A stretch of DNA of 64,000 nt from the NCBI GenBank assembly GCA_018711815.1, contig DVHU01000099.1, positions 1 to 64,000 of the forward strand. The letters run 5' to 3'. The notes beneath the pieces are model-generated. The model saw only the letters and a program-made list of their open reading frames with translations. It was not told the DNA's origin and did not search any database. Shown one piece after another: positions 50,642 to 59,834 of the stretch (position 1 is the first letter of the stretch; the number at the start of each line of letters is the position of its first letter). This DNA is from Candidatus Egerieimonas intestinavium (GTDB lineage: Bacteria; Bacillota; Clostridia; Lachnospirales; Lachnospiraceae). The translations under genes were made by a program, and so were the position numbers.

Positions 50642-52867
50642 TCACTCCAGAATATAGAGCTTTGAATCAAAATCGCAGCTGGGCTCGGCGCCGTCCAGAG
50701 CTTCGCCGGAATTCTGGTCGCTGGTGACAAGGCCGGCGTACATGAGCTCGTCCCCGTAGAACTGTCCCAGCTGACGATCTCCCTCCCGGACAGTGTAGAG
50801 CCGGTCGGGATCAAGCCCTGCCAGCCGCAGCCGGGTGTAGGGCGGGTTCACGGTGTTGAGGATTCGGTACCAGCCCACGATGGCCTTTTCCCGGTCGGGG
50901 CTCACGGTCATCCAGGCGGCGGTGTTGCCCGCAAAGGGGCTCTGCAGCCGATAGAAGACGCCAAACTGCAGCAGCCATCTCCACTTTTTCATGAAGCTGG
51001 TCTGGCATTTGATCTCCTGCAGCTCCTCCGGGGACAGGCGGTTTAAATCCAGCTCATACCCAAAGGTGCCGAAGCAGGCCACGTTGGCCCTGGTGTGCAG
51101 AGGCGTGTCCCTCATCAGCTGATGATTGGGGGAGGCGGATACGTGGGCCCCCATGCTGCTGACGGGGTAGCAGTAGGAGGTTCCATACTGAATCTTCAGC
51201 CGTTCCACCGCATCCGTGTCGTCGCTGGTCCAGGCCTGGGGGGCGTAGTAGAGGAGGCCCGGGTCAAAGCGGCCGCCGCCGCTGGCGCAGGACTCGAAGA
51301 GCACCTGGGGGAAGGCATCGGTGAGACGCTGGTAAAGCCGGTATACCCCCAGAATATACCGATGGAACACCTCGCCCTGGCGGTCGGCGGGGAGGGCGGC
51401 GGACCAGCACTCGGTGATGCTGCGGTTCATGTCCCATTTCACGTAGGAGACGTAACCGCCCTCCAGAATGGCCGCCATCCGGTCATAGATATAGTCCACC
51501 ACTTCCGGCCGGGAGAAATCCAGCACATGCTGGTAGCGGCCCTGGGACTGGCGCCTGCCGGGAACGGCCAGGATCCAGTCCGGGTGAGCCCGGTACAAAT
51601 CTGAATTCTTATTTACCATCTCCGGCTCAAACCAGAGCCCGAATTTCATGCCCAGCTCATGGATCTTTTTGGCCAGACCGGGAATTCCCTGGGGGAGCCT
51701 GTCCCGGTTGGGCGTCCAGTCTCCCAGACCGGTCCGGTCGTTTTCCCGCTTTCCAAACCATCCGTCGTCCAGGACGAAGAGTTCGATTCCCGCCTTCTGG
51801 GCGGTTTTTGCCAGGTCCAGAAGCTCCTCCTGGGTGAAGGTAAAATATGTGGCTTCCCAGTTGTTTACCAGGATAGGCCGCTCCCGGTCCCGCCAGTAGC
51901 CTCTGGCCAGGCGCGTCCGGTAGAGCTCATGGAAGGTCTGGCTGAGGGCGTTCATGCCCTGGTCGGTGTAGACCATCACCGCCTCCGGGGTCTGGAAGGA
52001 CTCTCCCGGCTCCAGCTTCCAGTCAAACCATTCCGGGTGAATTCCCAGGAGCACCCGGGTGGTGTCGTGGGTGTCCACCTCCGCCTGGGCCAGGAAATTT
52101 CCGCTGTAGATGAGGCTGAAGCCCAGGGCCTCCCCCTGGAATTCGTCCGCCTGGGGGCGCTTCAGGATCAGGAAGGGATTGTGCTCGTGGGAGGAATTTC
52201 CCCGCATGCTCCCCACGGACTGGATTCCCTGCTCCAGACGGCGCACCCGGGGATGGCGCTCCCGGGCCCAGGCGCCGGAAAACTGAATCCACTCATAGTC
52301 GCAGTCCGGCAGATCCATGCAGAGGCTCATGGCCTTCAGCAGATGAACCGCCTCCGTGCCCTGGTTGGTGAAATGGGCGCTGCGGGCCAGGATTCCCCCC
52401 TGGGCGAAGATGGTATAGAGAAGGGAGAGCTCCACGCCGGTGAGGGCGTCCTTTAACACCAGAGTCAGGGTCATAGCTTCCTCCTCATCCTCCGTGTAGG
52501 TGGCGGGCAGGCCTGCTAAGGCCGGCTTCCCCTTGGTGATTTTGTGAGACTCATAGCAGAAGTCGGAAATTCGGCTGCCGTTGCCCTGGAGGATTTCCAC
52601 CGCCGGGATCCGGTAGTCTGAGGAACCGTACACCCCGTACTCCTGGCGCACATGCTCCAGTGATAATGTTCGTTCATGTTCAAACACATAAGAGCTCATG
52701 GACCGGGGAACCATCTCCAGCAGATGGGCGTAGTCCTCCCGGGGGCGCAGCTTTTTCCCAAAGTACAGCTGTCCCAGGTGGCCGTTGGGGAGAATGGTTA
52801 TAATATAACTGATATGCCGGTTGAAAAGGTGAAAGGTCCGGCTCGCTTCGTTGTACGTAATGTTCAT
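50642..52867 (-). CDS. GH36 alpha-galactosidase
   Basis: Start at ATG 52867 (MNITYNEASRTFHLF), seven bases after AAGGAGGT; the frame continues seven codons upstream. The 741-residue enzyme has an N-terminal beta-sandwich, the TIM barrel with LFVLDDGWFG, the nucleophile in YVKWDMNRSI, CASGGGRFDPG and the acid/base region WTSDDTDAVERLKIQYG, and a C-terminal beta domain. No signal peptide: it hydrolyses raffinose-type or melibiose sugars inside the cell. An AraC-type site lies just upstream. Confidence 0.94.
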   Translation of the reverse strand: MNITYNEASRTFHLFNRHISYIITILPNGHLGQLYFGKKLRPREDYAHLLEMVPRSMSSYVFEHERTLSLEHVRQEYGVYGSSDYRIPAVEILQGNGSRISDFCYESHKITKGKPALAGLPATYTEDEEEAMTLTLVLKDALTGVELSLLYTIFAQGGILARSAHFTNQGTEAVHLLKAMSLCMDLPDCDYEWIQFSGAWARERHPRVRRLEQGIQSVGSMRGNSSHEHNPFLILKRPQADEFQGEALGFSLIYSGNFLAQAEVDTHDTTRVLLGIHPEWFDWKLEPGESFQTPEAVMVYTDQGMNALSQTFHELYRTRLARGYWRDRERPILVNNWEATYFTFTQEELLDLAKTAQKAGIELFVLDDGWFGKRENDRTGLGDWTPNRDRLPQGIPGLAKKIHELGMKFGLWFEPEMVNKNSDLYRAHPDWILAVPGRRQSQGRYQHVLDFSRPEVVDYIYDRMAAILEGGYVSYVKWDMNRSITECWSAALPADRQGEVFHRYILGVYRLYQRLTDAFPQVLFESCASGGGRFDPGLLYYAPQAWTSDDTDAVERLKIQYGTSYCYPVSSMGAHVSASPNHQLMRDTPLHTRANVACFGTFGYELDLNRLSPEELQEIKCQTSFMKKWRWLLQFGVFYRLQSPFAGNTAAWMTVSPDREKAIVGWYRILNTVNPPYTRLRLAGLDPDRLYTVREGDRQLGQFYGDELMYAGLVTSDQNSGEALDGAEPSCDFDSKLYILE

Positions 52868-52903
52868 GGAAAATACCTCCTTGGGCAATGTCTGACAGTT
52901 ACC

Positions 52904-52964
52904 AGTATAGACGAAGCAGGTTTGCTAACCAGATAGAAATGTTGGGGAAATCAGTCAAAATGTT
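52904..52964 (-). promoter_or_regulatory. Alpha-galactosidase promoter with AraC-type direct repeats
   Basis: On the minus strand a -10 TATACT (52909-52904) has no good -35, but just upstream AAATGTT (as read on the plus strand) occurs at 52937-52943 and 52958-52964, exactly 21 bases apart: the two-turn direct-repeat spacing used by AraC proteins. Confidence 0.55.
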
Positions 52965-53799
52965 ATTTGCTGGGGGAAGCCTTGGCCTTCCGGTATTGGG
53001 TGGGCGTCAGGCCGTTCTTGGCCTTGAAGGCTTTGGAAAAGACCAGGGGATCCCCGTAGCCGCAGGAGAGGGCCACCCCCTCCACGGAGAGATCGGTGAT
53101 CAGCAGAAGCTCCGCGGCCCGGGTCAGCCGATAGTTGGATAGATACTCCTGGGGAGAGGTGTGCAGCTCCTTCTGGAACAGGGAGTACAGATAGCTGCGG
53201 TTGATGCAGACGTAGGCGGCAATGTCCGTGACCCGGATGGGACGGAAGTAATTATCCCGGATAAATTCCGTGGCCCGGCGGATGTACTGACTGCCGGCCA
53301 TGGCTCCGGGGGCCAGCAGCACGTCCAGATCCTCCGCCAGCAGACTGAAGAAGGTGTAAAGGAGGCTCTCCAGCATGAACTGATTGGAGGCGGCGCCGGT
53401 ATTGTGCTGAAGCATGGTCATCACGGTATTTTTCAGCTGCTCTCCCTGGCTGCTGCGGTAGGTGAGCCGGTTTTCCCCAAGGCCGATGCCCGACAGATAT
53501 CGGGACGCCTGGCTGCCGTCAAAGCCGATCCAGAGATAGGTCCAGGGATCTTCGGCGTCCGCCTGGTAGAAGGTCTGGGAGCCGGGGGTGATGAGAAAGC
53601 CCTGGCCGGCCTCCAGCTCATAGACTCTTCCCCCGGCCCGGTAGGTTCCTTTTCCCGACACAATGTAGTGGATAATATAGCAGGGCCGAACGGCGGGGCC
53701 AAAGCTGTGTCCGGGGCGGCACTCTTCATAGCCGCAGAAGTAGAGATACAGGTCCGAGAAAGGCCTCTCCCCGGAGGGCAGGATATAAGAATTTTCCAT
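52963..53799 (-). CDS. AraC-family transcriptional regulator (alpha-galactosidase-linked)
   Basis: The 278-residue protein has an N-terminal cupin sensor (HYIVSGKGTYRAGGRVYELEAGQGFLITPG in outline) and two C-terminal helix-turn-helix units (VTDIAAYVCINRSYLYSLFQKE and VEGVALSCGYGDPLVFSKAFKAKNGLTPTQYRK in outline). Its gene ends next to the direct-repeat site of the alpha-galactosidase promoter, so activation of that gene is likely. It begins three bases after the stop of a second AraC gene. Confidence 0.92.
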   Translation of the reverse strand: MENSYILPSGERPFSDLYLYFCGYEECRPGHSFGPAVRPCYIIHYIVSGKGTYRAGGRVYELEAGQGFLITPGSQTFYQADAEDPWTYLWIGFDGSQASRYLSGIGLGENRLTYRSSQGEQLKNTVMTMLQHNTGAASNQFMLESLLYTFFSLLAEDLDVLLAPGAMAGSQYIRRATEFIRDNYFRPIRVTDIAAYVCINRSYLYSLFQKELHTSPQEYLSNYRLTRAAELLLITDLSVEGVALSCGYGDPLVFSKAFKAKNGLTPTQYRKAKASPSK

Positions 53800-53802
53800 G
53801 GG

Positions 53803-54633
53803 CTATGCTCCTTTCGCCGCATTTTTCCGGTATTCCGTGGGGGTTGTGTTTTTCTTTTGCCGGAAGAGCCGGGAGAAATACAGGGCGTCGCTGTAGCCCA
53901 CGGAGCGGGCGATATCGTTGATGGGAAGAGAGGTTTCCTTCAGCAGCGTACAGGCTCTGCGGATGCGGTAATCCAGCAGGTATTCCTGGGGGGAGCTGCC
54001 GGTGATATCCTTAAAGAGCCGGTACAGGTAGGTGCGCTCAATATTCAGGTAGGAGGCGATCACCTGGATGTTTACCGTCTGGGCATAATTGCTCTCGATG
54101 TACCGGAGGGCTTCCTCCACGTAGGAGATTTTTTTCTCCTTGGTGGGAATAGATTTCCGGGGAAATTTGCTGGCCAGCAGGTAGAGGTACTCGTAGAGGA
54201 TGCTGTTCATCATCAGATCCCGGTTCTCCGGCAGATTGTAAGCCTCGAACATTTTCTCGTGGCACAGCCGGACCCGGTCGTCCTTCTCATAGTGGAAGCA
54301 GGGCTCCTCCAGCAGGGAGGTGCGCTTGAAATATTCCTCCATCTTGATCCCCTGAAAGCCGATCCAGGTGTAGGTCCAGGGATGATAGCGGTCCGCCTCG
54401 TAGTAGATGAGGGTGTTGGGGCGGATGAGAAACGCGTCCCCCTGGGACAGATGGTAGATGCGGCCGTCGGTCTTGTAGATGCCCTTTCCGGAGAGGATAT
54501 AGTGGATCAGATAGCCGCTGCGGACCACAGGCCCGTAGCTGTGGGAAGGGGCGCAGGTTTCATTGCCGCAGGTGTAGATCATGGCGTCCAGATTTCTGGA
54601 AAAATCATTGGAAAAAATGTAATCCTTCATCAT
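53803..54633 (-). CDS. AraC-family transcriptional regulator
   Basis: Start at ATG 54633 (MMKDYIFSNDF), nine bases after GGGAG; the frame stays open far upstream, across the promoter, but that extension lies over the divergent PTS gene and is not real. The 276-residue protein has the same cupin plus double-HTH layout as its neighbour (HYILSGKGIYKTDGRIYHLSQ; NIQVIASYLNIERTYLYRLFKD; INDIARSVGYSDALYFSRLFRQ). It is divergent from the sucrose PTS gene and could control either side. Confidence 0.92.
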   Translation of the reverse strand: MMKDYIFSNDFSRNLDAMIYTCGNETCAPSHSYGPVVRSGYLIHYILSGKGIYKTDGRIYHLSQGDAFLIRPNTLIYYEADRYHPWTYTWIGFQGIKMEEYFKRTSLLEEPCFHYEKDDRVRLCHEKMFEAYNLPENRDLMMNSILYEYLYLLASKFPRKSIPTKEKKISYVEEALRYIESNYAQTVNIQVIASYLNIERTYLYRLFKDITGSSPQEYLLDYRIRRACTLLKETSLPINDIARSVGYSDALYFSRLFRQKKNTTPTEYRKNAAKGA

Positions 54634-54690
54634 TTGCTCAATCTCCCAACAAAACTGTATAGTTAAGAAACATTTGTCTATATTACTTTT

Positions 54691-54719
54691 ATTATATCCC
54701 TGTATAATTATAATTACAA
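54691..54719 (-). promoter_or_regulatory. Promoter of the AraC gene pair
   Basis: On the minus strand TTGTAA (54719-54714), 17 bases, TATAAT (54696-54691). Confidence 0.7.
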
Positions 54720-54744
54720 GGACAAACAAGACAGCAGTTGTCCA

Positions 54745-54754
54745 TACCGCGGTA
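54745..54754 (+). promoter_or_regulatory. Small palindrome upstream of the PTS gene
   Basis: TACCGCGGTA is a perfect 10-bp palindrome with a central CG, as LacI-family operators have; it lies 48 bases before the PTS start codon. Weak evidence. Confidence 0.3.
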
Positions 54755-54801
54755 AATAGGCTGTACATAACTTTTTTAAATGAATATGGGAGGTATTGCA
54801 A

Positions 54802-56775
54802 ATGGATGCAGAAAAAAGAAAACGCTATGAAAAAATAGCGGCAGAAGTTGTGCGCCTTGCCGGCGGCAAGAGTAATATCCTGGGCGTTGCCCACTGCGCC
54901 ACCCGGCTTAGGCTGGTATTGGAGGACAATGACCGGGCGGACACCGGCGCTATTGAGCAGGTGGACCTGGTAAAAGGAGTATTCGTAGCTGGCGATCAGC
55001 TGCAGATTATCTTTGGCGCGGGCCTGGTAAATGACGTGTGCCAGGTGCTGGCGGATTCCATCCACATGGACAGCATGAGCCTGGGTGACCTGAAAACGAA
55101 GGCCAATAAGCGGATGAATCCCCTCCAGCGGGCGGTGAAGGCCCTCTCGGATGTGTTCATCGAGATCATGCCGGGAATTCTGGCGGCGGCCCTGCTCACC
55201 GGTCTGTCCAGCGTTCTGGGAAATCTGGAATTTGTGGAGAACAATGATACCCTGTACGCCATTTCCACCTTGATCAACATAGCGTCAGGAGCTATCTTCG
55301 GCTTCCTGCCCCTGTGTGTGGCCTACAGTACGGTGAAACGATTCGGCGGAAGGCCAATTATGGGACTGGTAATGGGCTGCATCATGCTTTCCGGCAGCCT
55401 CACTGACGCTTACGCGGCGGCCCAGGGAACGGCGGAGGTAACTACCCTGCACATTTTCGGCCTGCCGGTGGAGCTGGTAGGCTTCCAGGGCGGTATCATC
55501 GTAGCCCTGCTGATCGGTATCGTTACCGCCAAGCTGGATGTTTTCTTTGAGAAGAAGGTGCCGGAGGTAATCCGCTTGCTGGTATCCCCGCTTTTGACCA
55601 CCCTGGTCAGCTCCTTCCTGTTGTTTTTGATCATCGGACCGGTGGGAAGAGGACTGGCTTCCGGCATCACTGCGGGACTGGTATGGATGACCCAGAACCT
55701 GGGAGCCCTGGGCTTCGCGGTCTTCTCGGGAGTTCAGCAGCTGATTGTTATCACGGGTCTGCACCATGTGTTCGGAGCTATCGAGACCCAGCTGCTGGTG
55801 GATACCGGAAGGAACTTCTTAAATCCTCTGATGTCTGTGGCAATGATTGCCCAGGGTGGAGCAGTTCTGGGTTACCTGGCCAAGCACATCAAGAATGCCA
55901 GAGCCAAGGAGCTGTGTATCCCCAGCTTTGTGTCCATCCTCTTTGGAATCACTGAGCCGGCCCTCTTCGGTGTAAACCTGCGGTACCGTTATCCCCTCAT
56001 TGCCGGATGCCTGGGCGGAGCCATCGGCGGCGTGCTGGTGTATGTGACCAACCTGGCGGCTCTGGGCTTTGGAACCACGGTGGTACCGGGTATCGCCCTG
56101 GCAGACCCCGCAGGAAACGGCTATGTGAACTACATCATCGTCCATGTGGCAGCTCTGGCCGCAGGCTTTATCTTCACCTTGCTTCTGGGAATGGCTTTCG
56201 AGAAAAAGCAGGCAGTTCCGGCTCAGGCTTCCGGGGCAGCTCCCGCCAAGGCACCGGCGCAGCCGGCAGCTATTGAGGAGACCGCCGCTGAGCAGGAGAC
56301 CGCTGGCAAGGCAGAGGCGGCAGATGAGGAAATCGGCGCCTATGTGAAGGGACAGTTTACCGGCATTGAGAAGGTGAAGGATCCCACCTTTGCCCAGAAG
56401 ATCCTGGGAGAGGGAGCAGCCATTGTTCCCGAAGAAAATAAAATCTACGCTCCGGTGGACGCCGTGGTGGAGATGGTTACCGATACCAAGCACGCCGTGA
56501 CCCTGCGGACCAAGGGTGGCAGCGGCATCCTGCTCCACGTGGGTATTGACACGGTGCAGCTGGGCGGCAAGTATTTCACCCTTCATGTGAAGGAGGGACA
56601 GGCAGTGAAAAAGGGAGACTGCATCATGGAGGCTGACTTTAAGGGAATTGCCTCTGAGGGCTATGACACCACGGCCTGCCTGATCTTCGCGGAGCTGGAG
56701 GATGGTCTTCAGGTGAACCTGGAGGCAGAGAAGGCAGTGGCAGTGGGAGACAGAATTGCGGTAATCGGAAAATAA
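54802..56775 (+). CDS. scrA: PTS EIIBCA transporter, probably sucrose-specific
   Basis: Start at ATG 54802 after GGGAGG. The 657-residue protein has a IIB domain (phospho-Cys32 in AHCATRLRLVL), a IIC domain with about ten helices (LTGLSSVLGNL ... SILFGITEPALFGVNLRYRYP, a signature of glucoside/sucrose IIC), an Ala/Pro/Glu linker (about 470-510) and a IIA domain with phospho-His579 in ILLHVGIDTVQL. It imports and phosphorylates a disaccharide at the membrane. Sucrose is inferred from the sucrose-6-P hydrolase gene 12 bases downstream; the class also includes beta-glucoside and trehalose types. Confidence 0.88.
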   Translation: MDAEKRKRYEKIAAEVVRLAGGKSNILGVAHCATRLRLVLEDNDRADTGAIEQVDLVKGVFVAGDQLQIIFGAGLVNDVCQVLADSIHMDSMSLGDLKTKANKRMNPLQRAVKALSDVFIEIMPGILAAALLTGLSSVLGNLEFVENNDTLYAISTLINIASGAIFGFLPLCVAYSTVKRFGGRPIMGLVMGCIMLSGSLTDAYAAAQGTAEVTTLHIFGLPVELVGFQGGIIVALLIGIVTAKLDVFFEKKVPEVIRLLVSPLLTTLVSSFLLFLIIGPVGRGLASGITAGLVWMTQNLGALGFAVFSGVQQLIVITGLHHVFGAIETQLLVDTGRNFLNPLMSVAMIAQGGAVLGYLAKHIKNARAKELCIPSFVSILFGITEPALFGVNLRYRYPLIAGCLGGAIGGVLVYVTNLAALGFGTTVVPGIALADPAGNGYVNYIIVHVAALAAGFIFTLLLGMAFEKKQAVPAQASGAAPAKAPAQPAAIEETAAEQETAGKAEAADEEIGAYVKGQFTGIEKVKDPTFAQKILGEGAAIVPEENKIYAPVDAVVEMVTDTKHAVTLRTKGGSGILLHVGIDTVQLGGKYFTLHVKEGQAVKKGDCIMEADFKGIASEGYDTTACLIFAELEDGLQVNLEAEKAVAVGDRIAVIGK

Positions 56776-56787
56776 GAGGAAGACAGC

Positions 56788-58236
56788 ATGAAAGACGCAT
56801 TTCAGAGAGAAAAAGACGAAAGAGAAAGGATGGGAAGGACAGTGGAAAGCTGTCCTTTCCGGACAAACTATCACATTATGCCGCCGGTGGGCTGGATCAA
56901 CGATCCCAACGGGCTGTGCCAGTTCAAGGGGGAGTTCCACGCGTATTTTCAGTATTCGCCCCTGAGCGTTCACGGCGGCGGCGGATACTGGGGCCATTGT
57001 GTCAGCAAAGATCTGCTGAACTGGGATTACCGGGAACCGCCTCTGGCCTCAGATATTCCCGAGGACATAAACGGCGTTTACTCCGGGTCAGCCCTGGTGG
57101 AGGATGGCCGCATGTACCTGTTTTATACGGGAAATGTGAAGCTTCCCGGGGATTATGACTATATTGACGCGGGCCGGATTTCCACCCAGCTGCTGGTGGA
57201 GTCCCAGGACGGCCAGCAGATGTCCGCCAAGGAGAAGCTTCTGGGAATGGAGGATTATCCCCAGGACATCACCCAGCATGTGCGGGATCCCAAGGTCTGG
57301 AAGGAGGACGGGGTCTACCACATGGTTCTGGGAGCCCGGGCCCGGGCCTGGAAGGAGGACGGCAGCCGCCAGGATAAGGGAGGAATCCTGATCTACTCCT
57401 CCCCGGATAAGCGTCACTGGACGCTGGAGCGGGAGCTGGTGCCCCAGAAGGCCTTCGGCTACATGTGGGAGTGCCCGGATATCTTCCGGCTGGAGGGACA
57501 TCGGGTATTATCCTTCTGCCCCCAGGGGCTGGAAGCCCAGGAGGAAAAGTTCCAAAATATTTATCAGTCCGGGTATTCGCTCCTGGATGATAATGAAAAT
57601 CCCGAGGATACCTTCCGGGAGTGGGATATGGGCTTTGATTTCTACGCGCCTCAGACCTTTGAGACGGAGGACGGAAGACGGATCCTCATTGGCTGGGCCG
57701 GGGTGCCGGACACGGAGCGCACCCACCGGAATCTCACGGTGGAGAATGGCTGGCAGCATTGCCTGACCCTGCCCACGGAGCTGAGCTTCCGGGAAGGACA
57801 GATCTTCCGCATGCCGGTTCGGGAAATCCATGAGCTGGGCTGGGAGAAGGCGGAAACGAAGGACGGCGGCTATGACTGGAGGGATTGCACCCTTAAACTT
57901 CAGGTTAATGACCTGAAGGGAGAAGCCTTCCAGGTTCGCCTGGGAACAGAGGAAAATGCCATGACTATCCGGGCGGAGGGAAATAAGACAGAGATTTCTT
58001 TCCTGAACCCGGAGGGGGAGGCAGCGGCCTGCGGCGGCGGCCGGGGCAAAAGAATCGGCCGCGTCAGCGGCCGGATAGAAAGTCTTCTGGTGTTGGTAGA
58101 CAGCTCTATTGTGGAGGTGTTTGTCAACGGCGGAGAGCTGGTATTCACCTCCCGGATTTACCTGGAAAAGCCGGATAGAAAGCTTCAGATCCAGGGAGGA
58201 GGAAGCAGCAGCCTCGCGGTTATCAAAAAGGCTTAA
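56788..58236 (+). CDS. scrB: Sucrose-6-phosphate hydrolase (GH32)
   Basis: The 482-residue enzyme has the GH32 motifs GWINDPNGLCQFKGEFHAYFQ (nucleophile Asp, in outline), FYTGN, VRDPKVW (transition-state Asp) and GYMWECPDIF (acid/base Glu), then a C-terminal beta-sandwich. It splits intracellular sucrose-6-P into glucose-6-P and fructose. The gene follows scrA in the same operon and converges on the LacI-type regulator gene. Confidence 0.94.
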   Translation: MKDAFQREKDERERMGRTVESCPFRTNYHIMPPVGWINDPNGLCQFKGEFHAYFQYSPLSVHGGGGYWGHCVSKDLLNWDYREPPLASDIPEDINGVYSGSALVEDGRMYLFYTGNVKLPGDYDYIDAGRISTQLLVESQDGQQMSAKEKLLGMEDYPQDITQHVRDPKVWKEDGVYHMVLGARARAWKEDGSRQDKGGILIYSSPDKRHWTLERELVPQKAFGYMWECPDIFRLEGHRVLSFCPQGLEAQEEKFQNIYQSGYSLLDDNENPEDTFREWDMGFDFYAPQTFETEDGRRILIGWAGVPDTERTHRNLTVENGWQHCLTLPTELSFREGQIFRMPVREIHELGWEKAETKDGGYDWRDCTLKLQVNDLKGEAFQVRLGTEENAMTIRAEGNKTEISFLNPEGEAAACGGGRGKRIGRVSGRIESLLVLVDSSIVEVFVNGGELVFTSRIYLEKPDRKLQIQGGGSSSLAVIKKA

Positions 58237-58270
58237 AGGGCAGCCTTTAAACTAAAGAGTTAAAGCTGCC
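58227..58270. terminator. Hairpins at the scrB/regulator convergence
   Basis: AAAGGCT/AGCCTTT (58227-58248) and GGCAGC/GCTGCC (58239-58270) overlap both stop codons. The T-runs are short, so this is a modest bidirectional terminator. Confidence 0.5.
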
Positions 58271-59259
58271 GTACTGTGACGGGGGATCAGGACGCCGGAG
58301 ATCCGGGTTTTGACCCCCGTTATCTCTGGGGAGGCAATGCACAGCTGCAGATGCTCCAGGGCCACTGTCCCTATAACCTCCCGGGGAATGCGGATGGTAC
58401 TTAAGGTGGGGGAGTGGATGGAAGCATACTGGATATCGTCAAAGCCGATAACCGAGATGTCCTGGGGGATACGGATTCCATGCTTCTGCAGAGCCCTCAT
58501 GGCGCCGATGGCTATGGTATCATTGTCTGCGAAGGCGCAGGAGGGCAGGGAACTCCCTTGCTCCAAATAGGTCTCCATGCTGCCGCAGGCCCCCATCAGG
58601 GAGGGCTGAAGCTTAAATTCATGCTGGGGCAGACAAGTCATGCCCAGCTCCTGCACGGCCTGGTGAAAGGCCCGGCTGCGGTCGGCAAAATTCTGTATGG
58701 GCAGGGAGCTGGAAAAATAAGCGATCTCACGGTGCCCCAGAGCGGCCAGGTGGAATAGGGCCTCCCGGACTCCCCGGTCATTGTCCATGACCACGGAACA
58801 GCAGGGGCAGCTGGGCATCTCATTGTCCACCACCACGTGGGGCAGGGGAATCTTTTCCAGCAGCGGATAGTCTGAGGGCAGAAGCTCTGTGCCCAGCAAA
58901 ATCACACCCTGGTAGTTGGGGAAGTGGATGGCCTCCAGAGCCTCGGCCAAATTATTTTTCACAAAGCGGATGCTCAGCTGCAGTCCCTTCTTTAGGCAGC
59001 CGGCCTGGATGGAGTCGATGATGGCGCTGACAAAGCCGGCGTTTTCCTCCACCAGTATACCGTGGGTAGAATATTTAATCAGAAGAATACTGTCCGTGGA
59101 GGAAGGACTCTCCTCCTGGCTCACGGCGTATCCGTTTTCTTTTAAAAGTGCAAGAATCCTCCGGCGTTTCTCCTCTCCCACACCTTTTTTGTTGTTGAGT
59201 ACAAGAGAAACCGTTGCCGGCGAGACTCCGGCCAGGGCGGCCAGTTCCTTTTGGTTCAT
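58252..59259 (-). CDS. scrR: LacI-family regulator, probable sucrose operon repressor
   Basis: Start at ATG 59259 (MNQKELAALAGVSPATVSLVL), seven bases after GGGAG. The 335-residue protein has the LacI helix-turn-helix and hinge at its N-terminus and a sugar-binding core (VILLGTELLPSDYP, VVDNEMPS, CAFADNDTIAIGAMRAL, VIGFDDIQYASIHSPTLSTI). Its position after scrAB supports a role in sucrose control; the inducer is not shown. Confidence 0.88.
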   Translation of the reverse strand: MNQKELAALAGVSPATVSLVLNNKKGVGEEKRRRILALLKENGYAVSQEESPSSTDSILLIKYSTHGILVEENAGFVSAIIDSIQAGCLKKGLQLSIRFVKNNLAEALEAIHFPNYQGVILLGTELLPSDYPLLEKIPLPHVVVDNEMPSCPCCSVVMDNDRGVREALFHLAALGHREIAYFSSSLPIQNFADRSRAFHQAVQELGMTCLPQHEFKLQPSLMGACGSMETYLEQGSSLPSCAFADNDTIAIGAMRALQKHGIRIPQDISVIGFDDIQYASIHSPTLSTIRIPREVIGTVALEHLQLCIASPEITGVKTRISGVLIPRHSTAALTL

Positions 59260-59297
59260 ATACATTCTCCCTTCATCTTTCACGGTGAACCAGGTAA

Positions 59298-59326
59298 ATT
59301 ATATCATTTTATCGAAAGGCAGGCAA
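59298..59326 (-). promoter_or_regulatory. Promoter of the LacI-type gene
   Basis: On the minus strand TTGCCT (59326-59321), 17 bases, TATAAT (59303-59298). Confidence 0.65.
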
Positions 59327-59424
59327 CGAAAATCCGGGTGTACTGAATAAATGCACATGAAAAACCTGGAAAAACCTGGGGTTTTCGCAAAACTGCTGAT
59401 TTCTGGGGAAATGGCAAAAAGGAA

Positions 59425-59453
59425 TTGCATTTCTGAAAAAGGCACGTTATAAT
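59425..59453 (+). promoter_or_regulatory. Strong promoter of the 77-residue protein gene
   Basis: TTGCAT (59425-59430), 17 bases, TATAAT (59448-59453), about 60 bases before the ATG. Confidence 0.75.
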
Positions 59454-59512
59454 AATAACAAACTTAGAGGTAAGACAGAATTAACATATAGATTTTGAAA
59501 GGAGAATTAATC

Positions 59513-59746
59513 ATGAAAGTAACGAATATCAAAGATGTAGAGAAGTTTTTCCAGGTAGTAGATTCCTGCAAGGGTAAAGTAGAGCTGGTAACCGGCGAGG
59601 GCGACAGACTGAATCTGAAGTCTAAGCTGTCTCAGATCGTATCTCTGGCTAACGTATTCAGCAACGGTGAGATTCCTGAGCTGGAGCTGGTAGCTTACGA
59701 GAGAGAAGACATCGACAAGCTGATGAACTTCATGATCAACGGCTAA
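59513..59746 (+). CDS. Small conserved protein of unknown function, probably highly expressed
   Basis: Start at ATG 59513 after AAAGGAGAA. The 77-residue protein (MKVTNIKDVEKFFQVVDSCK at the start, EDIDKLMNFMING at the end) has no Cys pair, signal or membrane segment. I recall close relatives in Lachnospiraceae carrying the misleading label polyA polymerase, which nothing here supports. All nine valines use GTA, unlike the GTG-rich neighbours; with the strong promoter and ribosome site this suggests high expression. Function unknown. Confidence 0.8.
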   Translation: MKVTNIKDVEKFFQVVDSCKGKVELVTGEGDRLNLKSKLSQIVSLANVFSNGEIPELELVAYEREDIDKLMNFMING

Positions 59747-59834
59747 TCTACAGGATGAAATGAAAAAAGCGGGGAGCGGTTGTACAGACGGTACGGCGGC
59801 TCCCTCTTATGTTTCGCAAGAAAGGATGGTAGAG

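Noticed and set aside
51659-52456. Plus-strand frame opposite the alpha-galactosidase gene
   Set aside because: Antisense shadow of a well-supported GH36 gene; no motif or start signal.
53161-54666. Long plus-strand open frame (about 500 codons) opposite the two AraC genes
   Set aside because: It is antisense to two clear AraC regulators, has no ribosome site and no recognisable domain; it is a by-product of GC-rich codon use.
54634-55065. N-terminal extension of the second AraC gene across the intergenic region
   Set aside because: It would overlap the start of the divergent PTS gene and pass through the promoter; ATG 54633 has a proper ribosome site and gives a normal-length AraC protein.
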